From positions 1-32,176 of the forward strand of contig JBJOPY010000292.1 in the NCBI GenBank assembly GCA_046050405.1: a DNA stretch of 32,176 nucleotides, in the 5' to 3' direction. The first letter of the stretch is position 1. Each line of letters begins with the position of its first letter. The notes beneath the pieces were generated by a model. That model was not told the DNA's origin. It saw only the letters and a list, made by a program, of their open reading frames with translations, and searched no databases. The DNA is from JADKCL01 sp046050405. Lineage in GTDB: Bacteria; Bacteroidota; Bacteroidia; J057; JADKCL01. This document shows, in pieces, positions 23,705 through 32,150 of the stretch. Both the position numbers and the translations under genes were made by a program.

Positions 23705-25861
23705 ATGAAGAAGAACCTGATCTTGGTTGCCTTATTGTTCGTCGGAAGCTTGACGTATGCCCAGCTCAAGACCTTCACCGTCGAAGAATCCGTGCTACAG
23801 GAGCGAACCCTTCAGCCCCAGCGCGTTCAGCAGCTGAGCTGGATTCCGGGGACGGAGAAGTTTGCCTATGTGAAGCAGGTGGATGGCGAGTGGATGCTGA
23901 TGGCTGGCGAGGCGGCAAATCCCAGGCGTGAGGTTCTATGCAGTCTCAGGGAATTCAACCAAGGTTTGCAGGCCGTCGGAATGGCGGAGAAAACAGGATT
24001 CCCCGCCTTTCGGCTCATCTCGGCGACATCATACAGGTTCATGAATGAAGGCACCCTCTGCAGTTTCGACTGGGTGACCAAGAAGGTGACGACGCTGACC
24101 ACCTACAAGGTGGAAGGGGAGAATGTGGACATCAGTGCCCAGCATGGCATCGCATACACCATCCAGCAAAACCTGTTCATTTCCCTCCCCGGTAAGCCGG
24201 ATGTGAACATCTCCAATGAAAGCAACCATGACATTCGCCATGGGGAGGCGGCTCACCGCTTCGAGTTTGGCATTACAAAGGGCACATTCTGGAGCCCCAA
24301 CGGGGATCAAATTGCTTTCTACCGGGTGGACGAGTCCATGGTGACCAATTATCCCCTCTTCAATCTCCACGCCAAGCCCGCCAGCCCCGAGGTGATCAAG
24401 TACCCATTCGCAGGGGCCAAGAGCCACCATGCCACCATCGGGATTTACAATACGGCCACTGGCAAGACCACCTACCTCCAAACCACCGGCGACCCCGAGC
24501 ACTACCTCACCAACGTCACCTGGAGCCCCGATCAAAAGAGCATCTATGTCGCCGAGCTTAACCGCGACCAAAATCAAATGTCCCTCAACCGGTACAATGC
24601 CGAAACGGGTGCTTTGGATAAAACACTTTTCGAGGAATCCGACGACAAATGGGTGGAGCCGAAACTGGGCCCGCAGTGGATCCCGGGTCATCCCGACCTG
24701 TTCATCTGGGCTTCCCAGCGTGACGGGATGAAACATCTTTACCTGTACAAGACCGATGGCAGCCTTGTGGGGCAGATTACCAAGAGTGCAGACTGGATGG
24801 TGACGGACATACTCGGCTACGATGCGAAGGGGAAGACCGTGTATGTCACAGTCACTGGAAATTATGGGGCTGATCGCCTGCCGATGGCATTTGACCTCAG
24901 GTCAATGACAGTCACCAGGATTGCACTGGAATCTGGCAACCATGCTTGCATGCTAAGTCCAAGCGGTACCCACATCATAGATGCATACAGTAGCGTGGAC
25001 GTACCCTGCCTTACCACTATCCGTGAAACCAAGAAAGGCCGCGTCCTGCAGGAGTTGCTCAATGCCCCTGATCCGCTGAAGGACTATGCCATCAGTAAGC
25101 CCAAGCTCTTCACGATCAAGGCTGCGGACGGCAAGACCGACCTCACTTGCCGAATGATCGCGCCTATCAATTTCAAGGAAGGACAGGCCTATCCCGTCCT
25201 CGTGTACGTGTACAACGGCCCCGGCGTGCAATTGATCACGAACACGTACGGTGCAGGGGCGCCACTCTGGATGCAGTACGCCGCGCAGCAGGGCTATTAT
25301 GTCTTCTCGGTCGATGGCCGGGGGTCGGCATTTCGTGGAAAGGCCTTCGAGCAGGCGATCTTCCGCGACCTCGGAACCGCTGAAATCGCAGACCAGCTCC
25401 AAGGCATCGAATACCTCAAGAGCCTGCCCTCCGTGGACAAGAATCGGATGGTCGTCCATGGCTGGAGCTATGGAGGATTCATGGCCACCAGCCTGATGCT
25501 GCGCGCACCAGGCACCTTCCGTGCGGGTGTTGCAGGTGGCCCTGTCATCGACTGGGGCATGTACGAGGTCATGTATACCGAACGCTACATGGACACCCCC
25601 GAGACCAACAAGGCCGGCTACGAGAACAGCCTAGTGACGAAATACATCAAAAACCTGAAGGACAAGCTCATGCTCATCCACTGCACCAATGATGACGTGG
25701 TCGTCTGGCAACATAGCCTGTACTTCCTTGAAAAAGCCATCGACGACGGCATTCAGGTGGACTACTTCGTCTATCCAAACCATCCGCACAATGTACGCGG
25801 CAAGGATCGGGCACATTTGATGCGGAAGGTCCTGGATTACTTGATGGAGAACAACGACTGA
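23705..25861 (+). CDS. Secreted S9 family (dipeptidyl-peptidase IV-like) serine peptidase
   Basis: This 718-residue exported peptidase starts at the ATG at 23705, directly before a signal peptide (MKKNLILVALLFVGSLTYA, cleavage before Gln); the frame is open to 23678 but that extension breaks the signal. Residues ~20-470 form the DPP-IV-type beta-propeller. The C-terminal alpha/beta hydrolase holds the triad: Ser588 in GWSYGGFM, Asp663 in CTNDDVVVW, and the His of NHPHNVRGKDR. It probably trims peptides in the periplasm. The DPP-IV Glu-Glu motif is not evident; the corresponding stretch reads RFEFGITKGTFWSP. Exact specificity is therefore open. A terminator isolates it from clpC upstream. Confidence 0.9.
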   Translation: MKKNLILVALLFVGSLTYAQLKTFTVEESVLQERTLQPQRVQQLSWIPGTEKFAYVKQVDGEWMLMAGEAANPRREVLCSLREFNQGLQAVGMAEKTGFPAFRLISATSYRFMNEGTLCSFDWVTKKVTTLTTYKVEGENVDISAQHGIAYTIQQNLFISLPGKPDVNISNESNHDIRHGEAAHRFEFGITKGTFWSPNGDQIAFYRVDESMVTNYPLFNLHAKPASPEVIKYPFAGAKSHHATIGIYNTATGKTTYLQTTGDPEHYLTNVTWSPDQKSIYVAELNRDQNQMSLNRYNAETGALDKTLFEESDDKWVEPKLGPQWIPGHPDLFIWASQRDGMKHLYLYKTDGSLVGQITKSADWMVTDILGYDAKGKTVYVTVTGNYGADRLPMAFDLRSMTVTRIALESGNHACMLSPSGTHIIDAYSSVDVPCLTTIRETKKGRVLQELLNAPDPLKDYAISKPKLFTIKAADGKTDLTCRMIAPINFKEGQAYPVLVYVYNGPGVQLITNTYGAGAPLWMQYAAQQGYYVFSVDGRGSAFRGKAFEQAIFRDLGTAEIADQLQGIEYLKSLPSVDKNRMVVHGWSYGGFMATSLMLRAPGTFRAGVAGGPVIDWGMYEVMYTERYMDTPETNKAGYENSLVTKYIKNLKDKLMLIHCTNDDVVVWQHSLYFLEKAIDDGIQVDYFVYPNHPHNVRGKDRAHLMRKVLDYLMENND

Positions 25862-26018
25862 TCCGCCGTCCCTTGAAAATCACCCCATTCGGTGATGACC
25901 AACATGAGGTGAACAGGTTCGAGGCCGCAAAGCGCCCCAAGAACCCATGACTTGGGTCAAGATGGCGCGATTCGGCCCATCCATCATTTTAATTCAAGCT
26001 AAATTCCCTGTCCCTGCG

Positions 26019-26026
26019 TATTTTTG
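26019..26026 (+). promoter_or_regulatory. scpB -7 element
   Basis: TATTTTTG followed by C matches TAnnTTTG and ends 8 nt before the scpB ATG at 26035. The message would start at or within a few nt of the start codon. No clear -33 TTG is present. Confidence 0.45.
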
Positions 26027-26034
26027 CAGCCCGA

Positions 26035-26769
26035 ATGGAAGTTTCCAAGATCATAGAAGCCCTGATATTTGCATCAGAAGGTGCCATGAAGCCGAGTCAG
26101 ATCACGGAATTATTCCAGAGCGAGGACTTCCTCGGGATCGAATTCAACGAGGAGATTCTGGCGGATGCCCTCTCGCAGATCATGCTCAAGTATCGGGACG
26201 ATCTTTTCGTATTCGAGCTGCGGCAGATCGACGGGGGCTACCAGTTCTTTACCAAGAAGGACTATTATCCATTTGTGAAACATGCGGCACTCGCCAAGAG
26301 TACGCGTCGTATGTCGCGGGCTAGCCTGGAGACCTTGTCGATCATCGCCTATAAGCAGCCGATCACCAAGACGGAGATCGAGCATATCAGGGGTGTGAAC
26401 TGCGACTATGCTGTGAGCAAGCTCCTGGAAAAGAACCTCATCGAGATTCGCGGACGGGCGGAGGTGGCCGGAAGGCCGTTGATTTATGGCACCACCGCCT
26501 TTTTCATGGAATACTTCGCATTGAATGACCTGAAGGATCTCCCAAGGCTCGACGAATTGAATTCCGAGGAAAGGGAAATTCAGGCCGCGTTCAAGGTCTA
26601 TGATGATGAAGAAGACCAGGAACTCAATCCGATGGAGAGTTTGGAATTGGAGGACGATCAGCGGAGGTTGGAAGCGATAGGAAGAGACGACGCGCCCGCA
26701 GGGGACGAAGAAGCTGTCTTCCATCGTCTGGAAGGGGAATTTGCCATCAAAGATTCGGAGGAAGAATAA
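26035..26769 (+). CDS. scpB: Segregation and condensation protein B
   Basis: This 244-residue ScpB is the winged-helix partner of ScpA in the SMC condensin complex that organises and separates chromosomes. Typical are KIIEALIFASEGAMKPSQI at the N-terminus, the ASLETLSIIAYKQPITKTEIE block near 100-120, and the NLIEIRGRAEVAGRPLIYGTT block near 135-158. The last ~60 residues are a very acidic Glu/Asp tail. scpA is not in the window. The next gene begins with GTG directly after the TAA stop, so the two are translated together. Confidence 0.95.
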   Translation: MEVSKIIEALIFASEGAMKPSQITELFQSEDFLGIEFNEEILADALSQIMLKYRDDLFVFELRQIDGGYQFFTKKDYYPFVKHAALAKSTRRMSRASLETLSIIAYKQPITKTEIEHIRGVNCDYAVSKLLEKNLIEIRGRAEVAGRPLIYGTTAFFMEYFALNDLKDLPRLDELNSEEREIQAAFKVYDDEEDQELNPMESLELEDDQRRLEAIGRDDAPAGDEEAVFHRLEGEFAIKDSEEE

Positions 26770-28392
26770 GTGGACGAGAACACGAAGAAGGAAACTGCGC
26801 CGAAGCCGCGCACCAAGAAGAATCCTGAAAACGCCGAAGGAAATGAAGCCCCCAAGGTGGTGAAGGCCAAAGGTGCTGCCAAGGATCCGGTGGCCGCCCC
26901 GGCAAAGAAGTCCGTAAAAAAGGCAATCCCCCCGTCTGAATCCCCTCCCCCCGTCGGGCGGGCCAGAAGGCAATCGACAAAGGTTTCAGAGGAACCCGCC
27001 GCTGAAACCCCGGCACTTTCAACAAGCGTCAAGAAAGCGACTCCGAAAAAATCCGAGGCCACCGAATCGACCCTCGTCAAGGCCAGAAAGAAGCCTGCCG
27101 CTAAACCGGCAGTGGTACAAGAGCCCGTGAAGGCTGCCGAAGAAGTATCGGGCAAGAGAGTGAAGCCTTCCACAACGGAGGAAATCCCGGACAAGCCCGA
27201 CTCCGCTACAGACTCCAAGTCCGAGGCTCCAGCGGAAAGGAAGCCCAAGTCCAAGAAGTGTAAACCCGCAGATGTCGTCGTCGAACCACCGACTACGGTA
27301 GAACCGCCCAAAAAAGTACGCACCAAGCCAAGAAGGCGTGAACTGAAACGGATGGGGTTGCTCAAACCGAAGGAGAACAAGAAACAGAAAAAGGCCGATG
27401 CCCTGCGTATTCAGTCCCTAGGCAAGCAGGACAGCCTGGTTTCCTCGGAGCCTCCCAAGCAGAAAAATCCCGGTCTGGACACCCAGAATCCGCAAGGCAC
27501 TCCCGGAAGCCAAGGGAAACCGCAGATTAAGGGCAAGCCAATCAAGAGCAAGCCGATTCCTGAGGCGTTCGAGGCATTCAAGAAGCCACTCAATGAGAAA
27601 CTTGAGCGTAAAAAGGATCGGAAGATCCAGCGCAACCTGGAGGAAGAACGAAAGATCGATCAAAGCCATGGGCTCTTCGAAGAGCCGATTCGCCTGAATC
27701 GGTATGTGGCCTTGTGCGGAATTTGTTCACGACGCGATGCCGATGCCCTCATCGTTGCGGGTAAGGTGAAAGTGAATGGGAGGATCGTGAAGGAAATGGG
27801 ATTCAAGGTACAGCCCGGCAAAGACAAGGTCGCCTATCAAGACCGTGAAATTCGCATCAAGGTCTTTGTGTACCTGCTCATGAACAAGCCTAAGAACCGC
27901 ATCACCACCACGGAGGATGAACGTGGCCGCGACACGGTCATGGAGATCGCTGAACGCTATACCAAGGTACGAGTCTATCCAGTGGGGCGGTTGGACCGCA
28001 ACACCACAGGACTCCTGCTGCTCACGAACGATGGCGATCTCACGCAGAAACTGACACACCCGAGAAGCAAGTTCCCGAAGCTCTACCACGTCCGCCTTGA
28101 CAAGGAAATCAACCAGGCGGATCTCGGAGCCTTGAAAACTGGCTTCGATCTCGAGGACGGCTTCATCAAGGCAGACAAAGTGGAACTGATGGACGACGGA
28201 AACCCGAATGAGATCTTGGTCCAGATCCATTCCGGTGCAAACCATGTCGTGAAGCGGATGATGGCCCACCTTGGTTATGAGGTGATCGCTCTGGATCGCA
28301 TCCAATTTGGCCCGCTGAACAAGAAGGGGCTTCCGAGAGGCACCTGTCGGCTATTGACGGAAAAGGAAATCGGCTTTCTCAAGATGCTTTAG
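26770..28392 (+). CDS. rluB: RsuA/RluB-family rRNA pseudouridine synthase with long basic N-terminal extension
   Basis: This 540-residue protein has a catalytic half from about residue 305. An S4 RNA-binding domain (RLNRYVALCGICSRRDADAL, KVKVNGRIV) is followed by the synthase core with VGRLDRNTTGLLLLTNDGDL, whose nucleophile is Asp409. This is the RsuA/RluB/RluE/RluF group; RluB (23S rRNA) is the commonest pairing with scpB, but the exact uridine is not proven. Residues 1-300 are a low-complexity Lys/Pro/Ala/Glu tail, probably disordered and RNA-binding; such tails are common in Bacteroidota versions. It starts at GTG 26770, immediately after the scpB stop, with no ATG nearby that keeps the full frame. 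Confidence 0.88.
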   Translation: MDENTKKETAPKPRTKKNPENAEGNEAPKVVKAKGAAKDPVAAPAKKSVKKAIPPSESPPPVGRARRQSTKVSEEPAAETPALSTSVKKATPKKSEATESTLVKARKKPAAKPAVVQEPVKAAEEVSGKRVKPSTTEEIPDKPDSATDSKSEAPAERKPKSKKCKPADVVVEPPTTVEPPKKVRTKPRRRELKRMGLLKPKENKKQKKADALRIQSLGKQDSLVSSEPPKQKNPGLDTQNPQGTPGSQGKPQIKGKPIKSKPIPEAFEAFKKPLNEKLERKKDRKIQRNLEEERKIDQSHGLFEEPIRLNRYVALCGICSRRDADALIVAGKVKVNGRIVKEMGFKVQPGKDKVAYQDREIRIKVFVYLLMNKPKNRITTTEDERGRDTVMEIAERYTKVRVYPVGRLDRNTTGLLLLTNDGDLTQKLTHPRSKFPKLYHVRLDKEINQADLGALKTGFDLEDGFIKADKVELMDDGNPNEILVQIHSGANHVVKRMMAHLGYEVIALDRIQFGPLNKKGLPRGTCRLLTEKEIGFLKML

Positions 28393-28538
28393 AGAAGGGG
28401 GAAAATCTTTGAACCAACCAAGTAGTGCCGCACCCAGCAATTATGGCCGATCGGGAAAAAAGATCAATGAAGCACATCTTAGCCGATCCCGGGTCGTGTA
28501 ATGCAAGACAGGAAATGAACATGGTGAATACCAAAGAA

Positions 28539-28560
28539 AATCGTTTCATTGCAAACGATT
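28539..28560. repeat. Inverted repeat, possible operator
   Basis: AATCGTTT (28539-28546) and AAACGATT (28553-28560) are perfect 8-bp arms around CATTGC. It lies 35 nt upstream of a -7-like element and 165 nt before exbB. It is AT-rich and has no T-tract, so a regulator site is likelier than a terminator. The regulator is unknown. Confidence 0.4.
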
Positions 28561-28594
28561 GCATGGGAAAGACGATTTCGCCAATTTTTTCCAA

Positions 28595-28602
28595 TATCTT
28601 TG
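28595..28602 (+). promoter_or_regulatory. Possible exbB cluster -7 element
   Basis: TATCTTTG matches TAnnTTTG; no good -33 stands at 17-22 nt. If used, the leader before exbB would be about 115 nt. Confidence 0.35.
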
Positions 28603-28724
28603 CGAATAGAAAAGATCAAGCTAACTTGAGCGCTCAATTTTAAAATCCGTGAAGACGGCTTCATTTTCTTCCCCAGCAAAGTTTTCTGATTTCAGTCATA
28701 ATATTTGTAGAGTAATAGCGTGAT

Positions 28725-29567
28725 ATGAATACTGTTAGTTCAGGTGCCGGAGATAGCGGCGTCACAATCAAAAAAAGCAACCCTCTTAAGGCGTGGTTTC
28801 CAGCACTCGTCATCGTACTATGCTTGACCGTCGCCTTTCTGGTGTTCTATTTTGTCTTCGGTTCACCCGACAACTTCGAGGGAGGCGACCCCGTCAAGGG
28901 ACATCCCATCGATGGCAACCTGCAAGGTACCATCTACAAAGGTGGGGTTGTGGTACCGATCGGCATGGCTTTGTTTCTGATGGTGTGGGTGTTCTTCATT
29001 GAGCGCCTGATCTCCGTCTTCTTCCTGGCCAAAGGCACGAGTTCGGTGGACGTATTTGTACAGCGCATCCGCATGGCGCTTCGCGACAGGGACATAGAGG
29101 GGGCTCTTCAGGCTTGCGACAGGCAAAAGGGTTCCGTGGCGAACGTCGTGAAGGCCGGACTCATCAAGTACAAAGATGTGGAAGCACACCCTTTGCAGGA
29201 CAAGGAGACCAATCGTGAGGCCATTCAGAAGGAGCTTGAGGAAGCCACGACATTGGAACTCCCGATGCTGGAGCGCAACCTTCCGATCATTGCCACGATC
29301 GCATCGATCGGGGTGCTCGTGGGTCTATTTGGTACCGTTCTGGGGATGATCAAGGCCTTCTCCGCCTTGGCGACAGCAGGAGCGCCTGACGCCACCGCGC
29401 TCGCCACAGGTATCTCAGAGGCCCTGGTGAATACCGCCATCGGGATCATGACCTCGGCCTTGGCCATTATTTTCTACAACTTCTTCACGGTTCAGATTGA
29501 CTCGCTCACTTATCAGATCGACGAAGCTGGCTACAGCATCGTGCAGACCTACGAGACGTTGCGCTGA
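28725..29567 (+). CDS. exbB: ExbB/TolQ/MotA-family proton channel
   Basis: This 280-residue inner-membrane protein forms the proton channel of the TonB-energising complex. Four hydrophobic segments are visible: WFPALVIVLCLTVAFLVFY near 25-45, VPIGMALFLMVWVFFIE near 77-95, and the two conserved ExbB helices near 190-215 (ATIASIGVLVGLFGTVLGM) and 230-255 (ALVNTAIGIMTSALAIIFYN). The extra N-terminal helix makes it longer than E. coli ExbB, as usual in Bacteroidota. It leads the cluster exbB-exbD-(orf)-exbD-tonB; a 67-nt gap separates it from the first exbD. Confidence 0.95.
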   Translation: MNTVSSGAGDSGVTIKKSNPLKAWFPALVIVLCLTVAFLVFYFVFGSPDNFEGGDPVKGHPIDGNLQGTIYKGGVVVPIGMALFLMVWVFFIERLISVFFLAKGTSSVDVFVQRIRMALRDRDIEGALQACDRQKGSVANVVKAGLIKYKDVEAHPLQDKETNREAIQKELEEATTLELPMLERNLPIIATIASIGVLVGLFGTVLGMIKAFSALATAGAPDATALATGISEALVNTAIGIMTSALAIIFYNFFTVQIDSLTYQIDEAGYSIVQTYETLR

Positions 29568-29634
29568 TTTTCAAGGGGACACCTTTGATAGAATCGTGCA
29601 GTCCCCGAGGTTGTAATCAATAAAATATGGTCTC

Positions 29635-30273
29635 ATGCCGAAGGTAAAACCAAAAAGGAAAAACCCGTCGATCGACATGACCGCGATGGTGGATGTCGCA
29701 TTCCTTCTTCTTACCTTCTTCATCTTGACGACGAAGTTTAGGGCAGAAGATCGGGTCGTGGTCGACACCCCGAGTTCAGTCTCAGAGATTAAGATTCCGG
29801 CAACGGATTTGTTTACCATCACAGTAGATCGCAACGGAATGGTGGTGGTGGGAGTCTCCCAGGAAACCCGTCAAGGAATGTTGGAGAAGGTCGCCGAAAA
29901 CTACGGCATCACCGTCTCCAAGGAGGGAATGAACTTCTTCGTCAACACTCCGAGCTTCGCGGTTCCCTTCGCAGAGATCGGGACTTGGCTGGGGCAACCC
30001 AGCCAAGACAAGATGAAGGAGTTCCCCTACAAAGGAATTCCTGTCGATACCCGGCGCGGTCAGCTGAATGAACTGAAGGAGTGGATTAACGCCGCAAGGC
30101 GTACCAATCCCGGATTGCGATTCGCCATCAAAGGTGACCGTGATGTCACCTATGAGAAGATGGATCGCGTGATAGAAACACTTCAAGAGGTGAACATCAA
30201 CAGGTTCAACCTGATCACAGGCTTGGAGGCAGATCCGAATGGACCGAAAAGAGCCGCAGAAGCGGCGAATTGA
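29635..30273 (+). CDS. exbD: ExbD/TolR-family biopolymer transport protein (first copy)
   Basis: This 212-residue protein has a basic cytoplasmic N-terminus (MPKVKPKRKNPS), then one membrane helix beginning IDMTAMVDVAFLLLTFF. The Asp of MVD is the proton-carrying residue essential in ExbD. The remaining ~170 residues are periplasmic, ending with an ExbD/TolR-like fold (FAIKGDRDVTYEKMDRVIETLQEVNINRFNLIT). It works with ExbB and TonB. The second intact copy at 30716 shares the same helix but a different periplasmic half, so the two are old paralogs, probably with different roles in one complex. Confidence 0.95.
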   Translation: MPKVKPKRKNPSIDMTAMVDVAFLLLTFFILTTKFRAEDRVVVDTPSSVSEIKIPATDLFTITVDRNGMVVVGVSQETRQGMLEKVAENYGITVSKEGMNFFVNTPSFAVPFAEIGTWLGQPSQDKMKEFPYKGIPVDTRRGQLNELKEWINAARRTNPGLRFAIKGDRDVTYEKMDRVIETLQEVNINRFNLITGLEADPNGPKRAAEAAN

Positions 30274-30300
30274 TCACCATCCATTCAGTAGGGAGTCAAT

Positions 30301-30630
30301 ATGGCTGGAACACAGCAAAAACAGGTCGGAGGTAGAGTCGAAAGCGGAAGGCAGGGCATGCGTTGCACCCGCGTCGACTCAGTTCCGATCCCCTATAGTG
30401 TGTGCTTCCTGCTGGCATTTTTCAGCTTGCCCACCACGTGGGTAACTTTTGTAGTCATGCGGCAGGCCGTCCCAGAGACTGTTTCCGCGATCCATTGCGA
30501 CAAGTGGCAGGAGAGGAATGCCGACGGTCTGTACGTTCTGCATCGGCTGGCAGGTTCCGACTGCGGGTCATCCTGTGCAACACATTGCCACACGATGGCG
30601 GATATCCCTGATGAAGTGAAGATTACATAG
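30301..30630 (+). CDS. Small hypothetical protein, possible degenerate ExbD-like paralog
   Basis: A 109-codon frame fills most of the 442 nt between the two exbD genes and starts 27 nt after the first. It has one hydrophobic helix (about 33-53) and six cysteines, four of them in the second half. Its residues 23-46 align without gaps to the second ExbD around its helix: TRVD against TRID, then shared Leu-Leu, Phe-Phe, Leu and Thr-Thr. The essential helix Asp of ExbD is Tyr here, and the periplasmic fold is missing. It may be a decayed exbD copy, a real short membrane protein, or a chance frame. The second half resembles no family I know. Confidence 0.35.
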   Translation: MAGTQQKQVGGRVESGRQGMRCTRVDSVPIPYSVCFLLAFFSLPTTWVTFVVMRQAVPETVSAIHCDKWQERNADGLYVLHRLAGSDCGSSCATHCHTMADIPDEVKIT

Positions 30631-30715
30631 GTGCGCCGCCGGATGCAATTGTTGCATCGGTGGAACCCGACCCAGAAATGTTGAAAAACCAAAGACCTTA
30701 AAGAAAGGCAAGACA

Positions 30716-31288
30716 ATGGCAGAAGTAGAAACCGGCGGAGGCGGAGGCAAGCACAAGGGAGGCGCTCCCAAGCAGAAGAAAAAGTCCACGCGCATCGACA
30801 TGACGGCGATGGTGGATGTGGCGTTCTTGCTGCTGACCTTCTTCATCCTTACCACTACCTTGGCGACGCCACAAGCCCTTGAACTGATCAAGCCGCCCAA
30901 GCTTGACAATCCGGAAGACCAGCTCAAGGTCGATGAAAAAAAGGTCATGACCATCATCATGGGTGAAAATGACAAAGTCTATTACTACATGGGTGTCACA
31001 GAACCCAAGATGGAGACGACGGATTTTTCTGCCGATGGCATTCGGAAGCAAATCCAGCTGCACCTGACCAAGTACCCCAACCGCTGCCCGAAGGGCGCCA
31101 CCGCTGATGAGATCAAGTCCTCCAAATGCTGGGATCCGATCATCGTCCTGAAACCCAACAAGACGTGCAAGTACAAGAACATGGTGGACATGCTGGACGA
31201 GATGCGCATCAATCAGGTGCTGAAATACGCCTTGGCCGAGGTGACTCCCGAGGACAGCCTCCTATTGCTCGATAATAATTTGAAATGA
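30716..31288 (+). CDS. exbD: ExbD/TolR-family biopolymer transport protein (second copy)
   Basis: This 190-residue protein has a Gly- and Lys-rich cytoplasmic start (GGGGGKHKGGAPKQKKK), then the helix TRIDMTAMVDVAFLLLTFF with the essential Asp in MVD. The periplasmic part of ~130 residues includes KVMTIIMGENDKVYYYMGV, two Cys (in NRCPKG and SKCWD) and a third in NKTCKYKNM, and ends with 'MVDMLDEMRINQVLKYALAEV', the conserved ExbD dimer region. Sequence outside the helix differs from the first copy. tonB follows after 55 nt, so it is part of the same unit. Confidence 0.95.
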   Translation: MAEVETGGGGGKHKGGAPKQKKKSTRIDMTAMVDVAFLLLTFFILTTTLATPQALELIKPPKLDNPEDQLKVDEKKVMTIIMGENDKVYYYMGVTEPKMETTDFSADGIRKQIQLHLTKYPNRCPKGATADEIKSSKCWDPIIVLKPNKTCKYKNMVDMLDEMRINQVLKYALAEVTPEDSLLLLDNNLK

Positions 31289-31343
31289 CCTATACGAAAG
31301 CACTAATTCCATTCGTTATCTGGTTAGAAATTGCACATCAACC

Positions 31344-32150
31344 ATGAGTGAGACCATCTACGCTGACCTGGACGAGATCGTATTCGAGGGTCGCGAAAAG
31401 AATTACGGAGCCTACGAGATGCGCAAGAAGTACAACCGCTATCTCGAACGGTCGGCTTTGATTGCAGTATTGTTGTTTTTGTTCGTCACCACTTTCCCGA
31501 AGGTTCTGGGCTGGATCATCCCGCCTTCTGACAAGGTGGATGAAGAACTCACCGTCCTGCCCATCGAGCTGACCGATCTGGCACAGCCGCCTCCCTTGGA
31601 AGAGGAAACTCCACCGCCGCCACCCGTGGCTCCCCCGCCCGTCCGTGCCCAGATTGAGTTCCGTGTGCCTACCCCGTCTGCGGATCCCGTGGAGGAGGAG
31701 ACGATCAAAGAGATGGAAGAGCTCGAGGAGTCAAAGGCAGACCTTGGAACCAAGGATGTGGAGGGAACCACGGATGGCTATGACTTTGGCGAGATCGACA
31801 ACCAAGGTGTCGAAGAAGTCGTGGTGAAAGAGGAAAAAGAAGTTGGGCCGAATGAATTCGTTCTCCTGGAGAAGGAACCCACGCCCGTCAACCTTGATCA
31901 GGTGAAAAGCTTGATAGGTTATCCGCCCATGGCCAAGGAGGCCGAGATCGAAGGAAGGGTGATCATTCGTATCCAGGTGGACAAAAATGGCCAATATGTC
32001 AAACACATCGTGATCAAGGATCCACATCCGATTCTCACCAAGGCGGTCACGGATAAGATCAGCGCACTCTCCTTCACCCCTGGCATCCAGGCCGGCAAGC
32101 CGATCAAGGTCTGGGTGACCATCCCATTCAACTTCGAACTGCTGAAATAA
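31344..32150 (+). CDS. tonB: Energy transducer TonB
   Basis: This 268-residue protein has the Bacteroidota-type cytoplasmic start (DLDEIVFEGREKNYGAYEMRKKY), one membrane helix (about 35-56), a periplasmic Pro/Glu-rich spacer (PPPLEEETPPPPPVAPPP, then an acidic stretch) and a C-terminal TonB domain. That domain shows YPPMAKEAEIEGRVIIRIQV, KNGQYVKHIVIKDPHP and 'LSFTPGIQAGKPIKVWVTIPFNF'. It passes the proton-motive energy harvested by ExbB/ExbD to outer-membrane TonB-dependent receptors. The gene is complete and ends 26 nt before the window edge. Confidence 0.96.
   Translation: MSETIYADLDEIVFEGREKNYGAYEMRKKYNRYLERSALIAVLLFLFVTTFPKVLGWIIPPSDKVDEELTVLPIELTDLAQPPPLEEETPPPPPVAPPPVRAQIEFRVPTPSADPVEEETIKEMEELEESKADLGTKDVEGTTDGYDFGEIDNQGVEEVVVKEEKEVGPNEFVLLEKEPTPVNLDQVKSLIGYPPMAKEAEIEGRVIIRIQVDKNGQYVKHIVIKDPHPILTKAVTDKISALSFTPGIQAGKPIKVWVTIPFNFELLK

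Larger units (their letters stand above)
28393..28724 (+). other. Control region upstream of the exbB cluster
   Basis: This interval contains an inverted repeat at 28539-28560, a -7 match TATCTTTG at 28595-28602, and AATATTTG at 28700-28707 (one base off the consensus, 18 nt before the ATG). Short frames here have no family features. No terminator for the pseudouridine synthase gene was found. Confidence 0.45.

Noticed and set aside
26658..27380. Antisense frame rich in Ser, Phe and Gly that looks like a membrane or repeat protein
   Set aside because: It is the complement of the Lys/Glu/Ala/Pro-rich tail of the pseudouridine synthase; the low complexity is inherited from that coding strand.
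28425..28643. 72-codon frame before exbB
   Set aside because: It spans the inverted repeat and -7-like element and has no hydrophobic or conserved segment.
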